Shown here in pieces: positions 10,014 to 22,430 of a DNA stretch of 64,000 nt. Origin of the DNA: Medicago truncatula (taxonomy: Eukaryota > Streptophyta > Magnoliopsida > Fabales > Fabaceae); NCBI RefSeq assembly GCF_003473485.1, contig NC_053048.1, forward strand, positions 29,818,755-29,882,754, in the 5' to 3' direction. Both the position numbers and the translations under genes were made by a program. The notes beneath the pieces were generated by a model. It was not told the DNA's origin. It saw nothing but the letters and a program-made list of their open reading frames with translations, and did not search any database. Position 1 is the first letter of the stretch. Every line of letters begins with the position of its first letter.

Positions 10014-11705
10014 ATGGCCGCTACCACTACTCAAACAGAAGAGCATGTGTCCTTAAAACTTCTGTTGAGCGAAAAGGGTGACAAAGTACTGTTTGCAGAA
10101 GCAGGGAAGGACTTTGTGGATGTTCTCTGTAGCTTCCTAACAATGCCTTTAGGAACCATTGCTAGACTTGTAGAGAAGGAATCTAGCATAGGGCCAGTTA
10201 CCGTTGGTTGTCTAAACTCACTCTATCGAAGTGTGGTTGATCTTGATGAAGATTGTATGAGTAGTCATACAATCAAACAAATGCTGCTTAAACCAACTAA
10301 CTTTGCAGAAGATTATTGCAACACTCTTGAACTTAACATCGAAGACACTCCGCCCAGTAAGTACTTCATGTGTAACAACTACAAGAGTTCCTACTGCACT
10401 CATGATTTTGCCTCATCAATGAATAAAGATATAAAGAATTGTTACTGTGGGTGTTCAATTTCCTTTCTAGTTTTTCCTGAACAATTCGATCAAGGATTTG
10501 TTAACGATGTTGCTACTTTTGTAATAACCGATGATCTGATTATCATGCCAAATTCTATTGACTACGCAAGTTTTGGGCTTCTCCAGGAATTTGGAATAGA
10601 AAACACAAGTTCGGTGAAGGAAATGATTCTTAAAGTCACTATAGAAAAGGTTTTGCATTTTAATTTCTATTCCCTAAATGATTGTTTCTGTTTGTATTTT
10701 CTATCTCTTGATTGCTTTTTTTTATATCTAGCTCTACAATGCCCTCTCATAATTTTTTATTGATTATGATTGCTAATTTCCTACTTCTATTTCATATAGG
10801 TACTTGATTTGTTAAAATGTTCTTTGTTGTCGAAGTCTACTTTGACCGATTTCTTTTTAGGAAAGAAACCATCCCTTGAGGTTTCCAGGTTTTTCTCGTA
10901 CGATGTTGAAATTGGTGGTAATATCCAAATCAATCTGAAACTAGTTATAAGAAAATCTGATGGCAAGATTTTGTGTGCTCAAGGGGAACAAGATTTTGCA
11001 GACTTGCTTTTAAGCTTTCTTACTATTCCTTTGGGAGGAATTAGTCGTATATTAGGAGAAAAAATTTATTTGGGCAGCATTAATCGATTTTACAAGAGCA
11101 TAGCTGATTTAAATGAGAATAAATATTTCATATCTGAAGATGCCAAGAACCGGATTGTTGATCCTTGCATCTTCCCGCTTTTAAAATTAAGCAAACAAAT
11201 ATTTCCAATTCTTGAGCGTCGTGTTCATGAATATTATTGGTACTACAGTGGAAGTAGTCTCTTTGTTCAATTTTCCAAACCTGGTGAGGATAAGAGTTAT
11301 GCTGGAAAGTTTAAGAGAATAAATTTTTCTAACATGGCAAGTCATGAAGGTTATGTCAAGGGTCCAGCTATGTATGTTGCTACTGATGATTTGGCCATAG
11401 CACCCTTGTCTCCAATTTCTGCATTAGGTTTACTTAACCGATTGAAAACTCCTCTTAAGGATTTGAAGGAAAAGCATGTCACCATTGGCGTCAAGGAGGT
11501 AAGAGTGATACTAGCTAGTAGATTTTTCTTTAGTTCACTTTTTAATGCTTTTTAATTGTTCATTTGTCGACTATTTAACAATGACTTATATTTACCTTGC
11601 TTCTTGTTGCAGTCTCTCAACATATTGAAGGCTGCTTTAACTTCAACATCTGCACTTACAAATGGTCTAGCTCACCTTTTAACTGAAGTTAAGGAGGAGA
11701 AATGA
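10014..11705 (+). CDS. DUF674 family protein, complete, three exons
   Basis: Exons are 10014-10649, 10800-11498 and 11613-11705. All introns are GT-AG (AAG|GTTTTG, TAG|GTACTT; GAG|GTAAGA, CAG|TCTCTC) and phase 0, giving 475 residues, normal for the family. DUF674 has two repeated halves and both are visible: KVLFAEAGKDFVDVLCSF with LTMPLGTIA (residues about 25-60) and KILCAQGEQDFADLLLSF with LTIPLGGIS (exon 2). A Cys-rich patch in exon 1 (MCNNYKSSYC and CYCGC) could bind metal. The family's function and location are unknown. Start chosen at 10014 because the context ACCATGGCC and the protein start MAAT match the partial gene at 1-147. Exon 3 encodes a final 30 residues starting SLNILKAAL. No lesion is seen. 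Confidence 0.9.
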
Positions 11706-12097
11706 GAAAAGTATGCATTTTGTTGTTTGTTTTAAGTTTATTAGAGAAAGTTTGCAATGGACAACGATACAAGAACTTTAAGTTTTCAGTTTTTTATATT
11801 TTGTTTGATTTTGAATTCTACCGTTATTTACTTGAGATGTGTTAGTTTTATTGTGTCTTGAATTTTGAATGGCATCTTCTCATTTTCCTTTCTTTTATAT
11901 GTAACGTCAGTTTTCCAATATTTGCAGTTTTTCATATTCGCGTCACTGTTGCATTGCTTGTGTTTATATTGATTTGGTATCTAAAGTCCTTAAAAGAGTT
12001 CGATTAGAGATTACACATCCAAGATATCCAACTTGGTGGTTTAAATAGACTTCACTTACATTTTATATTATTTTACACTGTTTAATTGTTTAAACAG
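11706..12097 (+). other. 3' flank of the DUF674 gene
   Basis: AT-rich sequence with T-rich runs that likely includes the 3' UTR. No separate gene is seen. Confidence 0.4.
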
Positions 12098-12105
12098 ATT
12101 AACTA

Positions 12106-12411
12106 GAGTCAGGATCCGTTGACACTATCGGATTCGTTGACACCAAATCTCAACCGTGTATTTTGTTTAATCCAAAAGTCCATAGCTAATCTACGTCTCT
12201 ATTTCGTGAGTATCATTTCTCTCACTCACACACTATTAATGTTCAGTCATTGCAAAAATCAAATTAAAAACATTGTTTGCCATGATATTCTTCGTCTACA
12301 TCTCCTTTCCCTCTTGCCTCATGAATTGCAGCACCGAAGATTATTTTTTTACCAAATTCATGATAACCATGGTAATTTGATAGGAATATTCATGACGTTG
12401 TATCGTTCAAA

Positions 12412-12449
<38 letters not shown>

Positions 12450-12730
12450 TTGTATGATTTTGATAAATTGGAAAACTCTTTAAATTAAATTGGGGCCAAT
12501 TTCTCAAGTCAAGAGAAAAAACAAGAATTACTTTTACAAGGTATGAATAGAGGTAATCCTGTAACTGAGAGATATGAGAGAACAAACAAACTTTCAGATC
12601 GGGAGGAAAGTGTTTGGTAAGCAGTAAATCAAGTGAAAAAGGCTCACGATAATAAGTTTAAGAAACAATTATGTGCCATTTGGATTAAAAAATACACGGT
12701 TGAGATTTGGTGTCAACGGATCCTGGCTCA
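12106..12730. mobile_element. TIR transposon, non-autonomous, 8-9 bp TSD
   Basis: Left end GAGTCAGGATCCGTTGACAC and reversed right end GAGCCAGGATCCGTTGACAC begin matched repeats that continue through CAAATCTCAACCGTGTATTT (the left end has an extra 18-bp partial duplication). ATTAACTA flanks it at 12098-12105 and 12731-12738. The size of the duplication fits hAT or Mutator; the ends do not decide. It contains a (TA)n run at 12416-12444. No transposase. Confidence 0.75.
12416..12444. repeat. (TA)n microsatellite
   Basis: Uninterrupted TA repeat inside the TIR element. Similar runs lie at 27066-27094 and 44575-44602. Confidence 0.9.
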
Positions 12731-13157
12731 ATTAACTATATTTTCTAAATATTCATATTATTCAATAAAAATTCTAAAATAGGGCATACTAAATTTTAAA
12801 AGGTTCTACTAAATCTACGATAAGTCAAATTTTAATTTTATATTAACTTTAAAATCCAACAAAGCACAAAGCATCTGTGTTGTGCAGGGCAATGATTGTC
12901 ATTGAAGGACACTTCCAAAATATGAAATACCGTGCTTGTTCTCACACATGGTGTCTTTGGCACAGTTAAGACACCGAAACTACTGATTTGCATGCTCTTA
13001 GGATACTCATTAGCATTATATTTTCTACTACAAAAAGTATAATGAAAAAGAAGAGAAAAAAAATCTAATGTGGTAGGTCTATTTTTAGATATGACCGAAC
13101 ATCATTATATAATGAGATTAAATTCAAATATGTTCTACAATGGCCTACTTAGGATAG

Positions 13158-13159
<2 letters not shown>

Positions 13160-13195
<36 letters not shown>
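13160..13195. repeat. Poly(T) run of 36 bases
   Basis: Single homopolymer; could be the tail of a minus-strand retroposon, but no body is recognisable beside it. Confidence 0.9.
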
Positions 13196-13196
<1 letters not shown>

Positions 13197-13372
13197 AGTA
13201 AGCCTACTTATGATAGTTGTTTATATGAGATTGTGCATCTACATCAATGTCAAAAAGTAAGGTTTCTTAATACTTGATCAAGGGATAAGAGAAGTAAGAA
13301 AATAAACCAAGGTTTAGTTAGGCAGATATAAATGTACAAGGCATACATAGCACCCTTGATACCTCCTTGACA

Positions 13373-14356
13373 CCAATGAAGACAACCTTTTCTGTCAAGT
13401 TACTAGGCGGAGTTTTCACACGATTGAGAAGAGAAAAAGCTGAACTAAGAGACATTGGTTCAACAACCAAATCATTTTTAACCATGAACAACGCAGGTCC
13501 CTTGACATAACCTTTTCTTGATTATCCTTAGATGATTTGGGATCAACTAATTTCAACCTTGTACAAGTTTCATTTAAGAATATTGTAAACCCTAAATCCA
13601 GAAGTTATACATAATTGATCATGAATGATACTTAATTGATAATATCTGCTTGATAATACAAGGATCAATATATAAGCCTGCTCATTACTTCATCCGACAT
13701 GAAATATTTGTATCCATCCAAATCAGATATGCTCTTGTACAAAGAATCTATGCTGCCAAGAGAAGAATTCCCTCCTAGCATGCGTACAACTCCCTCCAAA
13801 GGAAATGTGATAAAACTGAAGAGGAATTAAGTCAGCAAAATTTTCTTCCCCTTGAGGAAACAATATCTTACCATCTGTTTTTCTCAAAAACAATTTCAGC
13901 TTGATTTGGTTTCTACTATTGTTTGGAACATCACTAGTGGAAAAAATTGTCCCTTCAAGGATTGATTTCTTTCGTAAGAACATATTAGTCAAAGAAGACT
14001 TTGGAGAGCAAATAATATTTTAATAGATCCAACATCTGTTTAGACTACAAAACAATATAAAGTTAATGACATATAGTCAAAAAGTGGAATAGAAAACTTA
14101 AGAGCATTGCACGAATTTGGCTCGTAACTCGTAAGTTAACGAGGATACTCGCCACTTATTTAGCATCATTTCAACAGAAAAAATTGAATAACTACAAAGT
14201 GAAAATATGTGATGAAGTGGTATATGTGATGAAGTGTAATGACATATGTTCCTAATGGTAAGTTAAGAAGCTACATAGAACGTCGACAAAATCTTTCCCT
14301 GCCTCGGCAAACAAGACTTTGTTTGTCTCTTTGTTCACCAGAAGTTTCAACGACAC
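13373..14356 (-). pseudogene. DUF674 pseudogene
   Basis: Reading the reverse strand, remnants appear in DUF674 order: exon 1 start (VSLKLLVNKETNKVLF, then AEAGKDFVDVLCSFLT) at 14356-14260; exon 2 start after a CAG acceptor (LDLLKYYLLSK) near 14030; NQIKLKLFLRKTDGKIL and ENFADL at about 13920-13830; LYKSISDLDGYKYF near 13730; and GYVKGPALFMVKNDLVVEP to IGVKE at about 13512-13373. The first nine codons are missing, one base is lost after CSFLT, most of exon 1 is deleted, and exon 2 has frame changes and stops. Exon 3 was not found. It is a dead relative of the gene at 10014-11705. Confidence 0.85.
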
Positions 14357-15919
14357 AAATATACAAAAAGTAAAATGCATCACTACTGAAGTTAAAATAA
14401 TACAATGGTCAACACTCAACAAATTTAATAAGACAACAAAGTTTCTAAATTTTCGCGATTAACTTAAGGGAATCCTATATTTAGAGACGGAGGTAGAACT
14501 TTTAAAAAAACAATAAACAAAGTTGTTCCATTAACACTACAAATCATATATAACAATATGCATAACAGGATTAAAAGTTCACTTTTTTACTGTTTTTAAA
14601 TTTGAAGGTTCTTGGATGGAACATTTGAATTAGGTATATATTGGCTGTTAAAAGTAACTTGTAGAAAGTGTTAAGTACAAATTGGAAAAGATGCTTACAA
14701 TGTTGAAATTGTTATTTATTTAACAAATGCATACAAAGCAATACTTGGAGGGTTCACTTCACATGTTTGAGAGCAATAAGTACAAATTGGAAAAGATGCT
14801 TTCAATAGTGCTTATTTTAGCAATGAAACTTGCTCCTCCGTTTGAGTTGTAACAGTAACAAGTAGCAAAGGAGAAATATAAAGGTATATGCAAAACTTGA
14901 GAAAAAGTGTTTCAAATGAATGTAATATTGCAAGACTTCCATTCAAAGCATTCATAGATAATGATATTGCAAATTCACTTTAATGTGGTTATTATCTAGC
15001 TTCTTTTTATAGATCGATACATTGAAAAAAGATATCACATATTCACACAAAACTTTAAGACTGGTATATATTGGTCATAACATTTACATATTGCTCAACA
15101 ATTTCTCTTATATATAATGTGGGATTTTAACTCACAGCAAAAATGTTGTGTTCAAATAAAGAATAAAGCCATTGGATACAGTGAGAAATGAGACAAATAG
15201 AAACAAAAGAGTTATAAAGATAGGCACACACCTGTTTGGATGGAGTTAAGATGGAGTACGTAGAACAAGGGAAAAAGGTATTTCCAAGACTAGACCTAGA
15301 TTGCAGTGGGGAAAGAGAGAGAATAGGCCTTTTTTGTTATTCATTTATATTTATGTAAAACAAGAAAAAATTAAAACAAAGGAAAATCTAACATATGTCT
15401 CCAAACACTCTTTAAAGACCATAAATAATAAATATTTATGAAAATTTGTGTATTTAATATATCACATAGAAAATCAAAACAATCAAAATCGTGTTAAGAC
15501 GATGAAATCACGCAAACAAATGAAAGAAAATTAAAAATATATATAAATGACTTATGCAACTAAGAGATCAAAGAAAAACAATTTGGATATGTGATTTTAA
15601 GTTGAAATTGTCCATAAATCATTTTTTTTGGTAAATCAAGAAGAATGAAAATGATAACAACTAGGGTTTAGAAATGAACAAATCCTTTTTGTGCTTGATT
15701 ATTTCTCCATTTTTTATTTATCATTTAAACTAATTTATTAATTTTGTAATATTATGAAAATTATCAATTAAAAATTTGTTAATTCTTATAAAAATAAGAA
15801 TAATTCATAACAATAAGAACAATATTTGAAAATTAATAAAAAAAACCTTATTTTAACTAAATAATATTGAGTTTTAATGTATCATTTTTTCTTTCAATTC
15901 TATCATTCATTTAATTATG
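14357..15919. other. Intergenic, no gene seen
   Basis: AT-rich. Contains a Stowaway-like remnant near 14460-14500 (TTTAGAGACGGAGGTAG) and a near-repeated phrase 'AAGTACAAATTGGAAAAGAT' at about 14670 and 14780. Confidence 0.4.
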
Positions 15920-15920
15920 G

Positions 15921-16205
15921 GTTAATAGGTCTTTACCCCCTGTAATATAGGTCATTTATGGTTTTCCCCCTGTAAAAATTTTATTTTGATTCACCTCCTA
16001 TAAAATATATTTTTTTGATTCACCCTCTAATAGGCCAAACAAAAACCTATTTTATTTTATTTTTTCAAGAAATTTTCGTTTTTGTTTGGCCTATTAGGGG
16101 GTAAATCAAAACAAAAATATTTTACAGGGGATAAATCAAAATAAAAATTTTACGGGAGGAAAATCGAAAATGACCTATATTATAGGAGGGTAAAGACCTA
16201 TTAAC
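15921..16205. mobile_element. Fold-back MITE
   Basis: Arms GGTTAATAGGTCTTTACCCC and its reversed partner GGTTAATAGGTCTTTACCCT extend inward through AATATAGGTCATTT and the purine/pyrimidine blocks, covering almost the whole element. Noncoding. Confidence 0.75.
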
Positions 16206-16530
16206 CATTTATTTTTATTTTTTTTTATCATATTATGATCTTAACAATAATAACATAAATACAAGCACGTTATTGCAATCTTGATGCAAGTAATATACAA
16301 AAAGGGTACGCTCTTTTCGGCTGGATATATTTTTTCTTTTTTTCCTTCATTTAAACAACTTTACTCATTTTTTTATTTTTTTTTTGGTCTAGAACTTTAC
16401 TCATTTTTATAGTCTAATTTATATTATCAATTAGAAAACAGTTAAATCATATTGAAATATAAATAATCAACGACAACAGAAAGAACAATCACAATAACAA
16501 TATTAAATACTATAAAAAAACTTTTATAAA

Positions 16531-16662
16531 ATTTTTTTTTTTTAGGTCAGGTAACCTAATGGTTAGAATTTACCCTTTTTAAGTGAGGTGATCGGGATTC
16601 AAACATCAACCCCTACATATAACAATACATGTCCCTAACAACTGAGCATAGCTCACGTGGAT
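16531..16662 (-). mobile_element. tRNA-derived SINE-like element
   Basis: On the reverse strand the order is an A-box-like GAGCTATGCTCAGTTGTTA, a B-box-like GATGTTTGAATCCCG, and an A-rich tail (T-run at 16531-16543 on the plus strand). The same layout occurs at 42055-42141 and 57487-57576. Confidence 0.6.
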
Positions 16663-17851
16663 TAAAAAAATATTATGTTTTGATGGGAATTTTTTTTTTC
16701 ATCATCAAGGTAACGGGCCACATAAGTATCTCAAGTTAAGGAGGGGTTAATGAGGGAAAGTTCCATCTGACGTAACAATAATGATAAACCCACACACCAT
16801 AATATTCTTCTTGCTTATCAATGATGATAAAACCAACATGGTATGGTGAATTGAATCGTTGGTCCATCCATGTGATTGAATGATTCTTATTGATTGTTAC
16901 TTCATTCTATATGGCATTGTTTGTTATTTTTCGTTTTGCGATGTCTATTCAAACTGAATTATGTTTATAAGAATGATTTATATATTATTTATTTTTTTTC
17001 GCTGTCATCTTTTTATTTATTTATTTATGTATATAAATAAATACATCATTATTTATTTTATTGACCAAGCAACTGAAGTTCTTTACTTTATATTGAACTA
17101 ATTAACACCATCATATTTTTTCAAGAATTTACTAAATTCGAAGGAAAAAAAAAAGACACAAGGTTCAAATGCAAATTAAAACACCCAATTCAAAGGTGCT
17201 CCTTCAAATAATTCACAACGAAGTACTTTTTTAGTTATATGTTTGAATCCACAATCTTCAACTTCTTATAACTTAGCTCATACCAGTTCAGCTCTCAAAC
17301 TCTCCAAAGTGTAAACATGATTGGTTCACGACAAAATATATTTCGCCTTATAAGCATGCAGATATTTAAACCCCATGAAAAAAAATTAATTAAGTAATTT
17401 ACCATTAAATAATTAAAGGTTTGAGACTATCAAACAAAAGTTTATCTTTTTCCAACAACAACCCATCAGTGACCTGCATCTAGTCATGAAGTCCAGCTTA
17501 AAATTTTCCATTACAATAACACTAAAATGAATGTAGTGTTGGATAAGTGATTAAATGGTGATACACACACCAAAAATGTTTTCTTTACACAATTAGGTAA
17601 AACCCTGCTTATTCAATCATTCCAATATGTCTCAGGATTTTTCCTTTACTAATCTTACTTATAAAATAGATCATACCTTTATACAAATTTATAAATTAAG
17701 AACATAAAAAGTATTACAACAGAGCTAATTTGCAACAAACATTTGAATATCTCTCTCAGAAAGTAATAATGAATTCTTATCAAAATAGCGAGATGAACAA
17801 AATATTCTTATTCATATTTTTTAAGTTTAATTTGATCTTTTAATTAAAATG
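16663..17851. other. Intergenic, no gene seen
   Basis: AT-rich DNA without a recognisable gene or repeat boundary. Confidence 0.4.
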
Positions 17852-18196
17852 TAGGTTAAATTTCACTTTTCGCCACCTAAGTTTTAATAAAATGTTGCGA
17901 TTTTGGCCCCCTATTAAAAAAATGAAAATTTTATCTCTTAATTTTACAAAACGTTGTTGAGAAGACGCCACGTGACCCAAAACAATGGGCCGAAATTGCA
18001 ACTATTTGTAAATATAAAGGGTCAAAAGAGCTTATTTCCTAAAGATGGAGAGTTAAAAGAGCATATTTCCATAATGTTAGAGGGTCGAAAGAGCATATTT
18101 CCCTAAAGATAGAGGTCAAAATTTTTATTTTTTTAATAGGGGGTTAAAATCGCAACATTTTAAAACTTAGGGGGCGAAAAATACACTTTAACCTAT
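17852..18196. mobile_element. Fold-back MITE with internal tandem repeat
   Basis: Arms AGGTTAAATTTCACTTTTCG and reversed AGGTTAAAGTGTATTTTTCG are complementary through about 100 bp each. Between them, about 18008-18115 holds three tandem copies of a roughly 35-bp unit with the core AGAGCATATTTCC. Noncoding. Confidence 0.7.
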
Positions 18197-18221
18197 GTAT
18201 ATTTTTTTAAGAGGCATATAT

Positions 18222-18400
18222 TTTTTCATATATGGCTTAAATGAAATTTTGATCCCCCTATTTACATATGTTTTGAATTTTAAACCCCCTATTTCTAAAA
18301 CCTGCTTTTTGGTCCCCCAATTTCGAAAGTCATTGAAAATTTATAGTCCCCTTCTTTTTTAAGTTATGTGGTACGTTCATTAATGATGTAGCATTGAGTT
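18222..18400. repeat. Half of a fold-back MITE
   Basis: TGGCTTAAATGAAATTTTGA followed by CCCCCTATTT blocks resembles one arm of the fold-back elements in this window; no matching arm follows. Confidence 0.35.
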
Positions 18401-18542
18401 AGCATCAGTGAGCTAGAATACAAAGTCACATCTATAACTTCCATGAAAATAGAAAAAGAAAAATATCAAATTAATGGGTGACCACACAATTATTAAATTA
18501 CAACTCATGAATTTTTCTAGAAGAATCTCATGGTAACATTGC

Positions 18543-18843
18543 TTAATGACATTCACATACACCTATTTTTCTTTCAAAGGGAGAACTTGCAAACAAATAA
18601 CACAATGGTTTCTTAGGAGGAGAGCACATATACTCTGGACAATCAAAATCTTCTGTACATAAAAAAGTCGCTGTAAAAAAATAGAATAAAACGATCTTAC
18701 TAAAATGAAATTAAATATTATTTAGGAACTAACTAATAAAATTTGAGAAGTATAAACAATGACTTACATTCATCGTTCATTGCAACGATAGATACAGAAA
18801 GAAAGATAATCATAGTACAAATAAATTTCACAATTTTAGCCAT
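18543..18843 (-). CDS. NCR-type peptide, six cysteines, two exons
   Basis: Exon 1 is 18843-18768 and exon 2 is 18670-18543; the 97-nt intron has a T|GTAAGTC donor and a TTTTTTACAG acceptor, phase 1. The product has 67 residues. Residues 1-21 (MAKIVKFICTMIIFLSVSIV) are a late-nodulin/NCR-type signal peptide. The mature part has C-x5-C-x4-C-x7-C-x14-C-x-C and ends CECH. Known role of the class: secreted into infected nodule cells and delivered to symbiosomes, where the peptides act on bacteroids. The mature part is acidic (TEDFDCPE). It differs from the five four-cysteine genes at 27-45 kb and could also be called defensin-like. TATA (ATTTATA reversed) lies 46 bp upstream. Confidence 0.85.
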
Positions 18844-18888
18844 ATTTATCCCTTTTTGCATGTAAGAGAAATAGAGTATTGGTTTATC

Positions 18889-18895
18889 ATTTATA
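18889..18895 (-). promoter_or_regulatory. TATA box of the six-cysteine NCR gene
   Basis: TATAAAT on the reverse strand, 46 bp before the ATG at 18843, the same spacing as in the other NCR genes. Confidence 0.6.
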
Positions 18896-19081
18896 ATTTA
18901 TAAAGCTCATCATCTCCCTATACACATTAAATAGATTTTAGCGCTGATGGAGATGTAAAATACCTTCTTAAAGTTAGAATAATTATTAAATGTCTCTTGA
19001 ATACGTCAAAGTGTTATGTTTTATTTTAAGACTACTTAGTAAGGAGTCCACATAAAAACACTTTTTATTAAATATATTTTT

Positions 19082-19160
19082 TTTTTTTGAATGGTTGGAT
19101 TTTGAACTCCAAACCTTACATATATTATGCATTATTCTTACCAACAGAATTAACCTCATT
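19082..19160 (-). mobile_element. SINE fragment
   Basis: Reverse strand shows GCATAATATATGTAAGG, then a B-box-like GGAGTTCAAAATCC and an A-run, matching the 3' two-thirds of the SINE at 57487-57576. The A-box end is degraded. Confidence 0.45.
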
Positions 19161-20630
19161 AGAACATTATTATTAAATGTATATTAAGTAATGTTGTGTT
19201 TGTCTTTTTATCACACTCAGTAAATAGGTCTCAAAAAAATTAGTAATCATAATAATCAATTATTTTATAATTTTTCATGACAAAAATGGAAAATGACCGT
19301 AGAGAAATAATTTTGTTGGATTTCACTTAATACCAACAAATGAACTAGTGTGTTGACAAGTAGTATCCATAATAGAGTTCGTCTGCACAAGGATTATCTA
19401 GTTTCATGTGGACTACTGTGATTATGATTAAGATGTTTACAGTAAAAGGGGGAGAGAAAAAGGGGGTGGGGTGCTAAAATGGTTGGTTTTAAGTCCTTCA
19501 GGGAGAGAGACACGAATAAGTCATGTCATATTTCTAAGCCAATTGATTACTTTACTTTAATACCCTTGAACAAAATATCTAGACCAATTTATTGGTCAAT
19601 AACTCTCTTCAATGGTTACTCATCCCTAATGTCTAAAGTGGTCCAGTTACTGTTGAAGGTTCAAGAACACCAAAATAAGTAATAATTATCATTAGTTTAT
19701 GTCTAAACCTAATTAATAATTGAAAAGTTAAAATAGGTCAAGGCAACAGTTAGGGTTAGTAATCATTGTAATCTAAATTGATTTATGAACATCTATCAAT
19801 CCATAAAAAGAATGAAAAACAACAACAATAAACGAATCAATCGACATAAATTCATAGAATTGTTTAAAGTTACATAATCGAACAATTACAAGGAAGTTCC
19901 TCTTTCATGACCTAACCTAGAGAGGTTTACCTGCTCATATATTCTAAACATATGCAATTATATACAAATAAGAAAGCATGAGAAAAGGACCACTAGCTCA
20001 TTGCTGATTCCTTGGCTCTAGATGGCTCTAGTCGCTCTTATCACTTGAAAATCACGTTTTTGGCTTTGCCATCTTGTCAAAAGGTATTTTTCTACTAACC
20101 TAGGGGTCCAACATTAATAGGCACTCATTTCCCAAAAGTTTTATTGAAATTGGTTCATGATGCGAGCCTAAATATTGTGATGCGAGATAGGCAATGAGCA
20201 CCCCTTTAAGCATGTCGTTCTTTCTCGCGATATGGAGCTCAAAGACTGTGAATCTGTGATCTTAGACAGGCAAAGGCGATCAACTTGATTTCCAATGTTA
20301 TTCTTACGATGTGGGGCTCATAGCTTATGATGTGAGGTAAGCAAAAGTTAACTCCTTGATTTCTTCATTCGTTGCGCCACATAGCTTGGTATAGAGGATC
20401 TTAAGTTTAATCCTTTATATAGAGTACAATATATTGTATATATTCTAATGTATGTAACTTTATTCAGAGAATACTGGTCCTTTATATAGATATTACCATA
20501 GTCTCTGGCTTTGACCAAGTGTAGCGGCCAAACTTTGTTTACTTAGAATTTTCTGCGCACTACGCGCATTAGAGCATCTTAATTGTTCTCATATATGCTT
20601 TGTTATCATCAAAACTTAAGAGCTTATGTT
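19161..20630. other. Intergenic, possible LTR-type leader sequence
   Basis: No gene supported. About 19690-20060 resembles about 28680-29020 in layout and phrases (CATGACCTAACCTA), suggesting a shared old repeat, perhaps an LTR leader. Confidence 0.3.
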
Positions 20631-20639
20631 CATTAACCA

Positions 20640-21117
20640 ATTTTGGTATAACACGATTTTCCATGACGCAGTCCGTCTCCGATTTGTTCAGTCCATTTAT
20701 AAAGATGTTGAAGTGGATTTTTCCAAGCTGGTTCAAACGGGGTCAGTGTAGTAGATTTCCAAGCACAGTTAGAGGATTTGATGAATGACGTAACGAGAAT
20801 CTCCGAACCTCTTATGATTAATTTTTTTATCATTGGATTGAAGAGGTAATTTGCGACGAAAATTACAATTCCATCGACCCCCAACTTTGATCGAAGATTT
20901 TGCGATAACTCCTGCTTATGAGGCCCGATTGGAGGATAACCCATCCCGCAAAATATCTTGGAACTATAACCCAACTCACACCCTAAGCCAAAACACCACT
21001 TCCTCCAACACTTCAACTAAAAATAACTCAAATTTGATCCCAACCCCAACCCATTCCTTGACCTCAAACACAAAACCACAACGTTACGATATTTTCTCTC
21101 GTGAGAAAACCGTATGA
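20640..21117 (+). mobile_element. Ty3/gypsy LTR retrotransposon fossil, gag remnant
   Basis: Segments read ISEPLMINFFIIGLK and ATPAYEARLED-like text in the order seen in plant gypsy gag proteins (assembly around 20770-20940). The remnant is short and broken in several places, with no neighbouring pol. Old insertion by appearance. Confidence 0.55.
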
Positions 21118-22205
21118 TCAAAATGAGAAGAAACTAGTTTGTAAACTTTGTTTTGTGAAACGTTTGAGAAAATATCATTTATGATCATAATGCCTTGAAG
21201 AGAGTTGTTTCTTTGTGTTGAGTTGTTGAAAAGATTATCCTTTTGAAAAGACAGAGGGTCGAAACATCCATTTTGTGGGAATGGTTTGTTTTTGTTTTTT
21301 AAAAATTTCTTGTTAGGAAAGAAATATTGGTTAATTCCTTTAGAGTTTGAAAAATTGGATAGCTGAAAAAATGACCAAAAGTAATATGCATGAAGTTTTG
21401 GAAATTTGTTTAGGATTAAAAAAAAAATTTAACTTCGTAAATATTAGGCAATGACATGTTAAAGTAAATCTTATAAATGGTGAGAATTACCTCCGTGTAT
21501 AAACATATTGTCCGACCATCATATATCTAATGCGTGGCTCTTTAATAAACCCTTGTGTCGAGGATTAGATATTTAGAAGTGAATATAATTGATGGGTGAT
21601 CGAATATAATGAACATGATAGCACTTTGCCCACTAGACATTGGATGAGACTCTAATATCATATTAGAATCGTGGTTGAACCTAACACAATTCCGCAAAAT
21701 GAGAGGTTGACTATGTATTTTCTCTAAATCAATGTTAGATAAAGTGTCACAAAAGTTGTAAAAAAATAATTGTTCAAATATCATTTATCTATTTTTGTAT
21801 ACATATTTATTTTCCATTCAAGATAAAAATTAATATGCCAACTTGCAAAATCGACACCATAACGAGTTTGAGAAAAGTCAAGCCATTGAACATGTCTTTT
21901 GTGCCTCTCGTTTGGAAAATGTTTACTAAATCATAGTATAGCATTTTTCAAATTTCTGAATAATTTGACCGGATTATTCTTCTTTTTTTTTTTTTTTTCT
22001 TTTTTTCTTTTTCTTTTAAATGTGCTTCCATATAATCTTATATACAATATGTATTATATTCCTTAACAAAAAATGTACTATATATTCCCTCAAAAAAAAA
22101 AAAATGTATTATATATAAATCTACTTTAATAGTTTATTTTTTTGACAAACTTTATTTATTATAAATAAATTGAAAACATCCCTTAATTAAATCTATAACT
22201 ACATA
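21118..22205. other. Intergenic, no gene seen
   Basis: AT-rich with pyrimidine and poly(A) runs around 21980-22110. The minus-strand frame at 21542-21784 has no recognisable domain. Confidence 0.4.
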
Positions 22206-22430
22206 ATTAGTAAATTGGAATATGAAAGAAAAATTACATGTATACAATGTACAAGTACATCCCCAATATTAAAATAAATAAAATTGAAGGTAACTATAAT
22301 GACTACTATTAGTGAATAATCATCCCTAAATATATATATACCCATCTAGACCTGTACCACACTAAATAAAAACCAAACTTTGCCATGAATAGAGTTTAAC
22401 AATCCTATAGGCCATTGTTTTGAAATTTAC

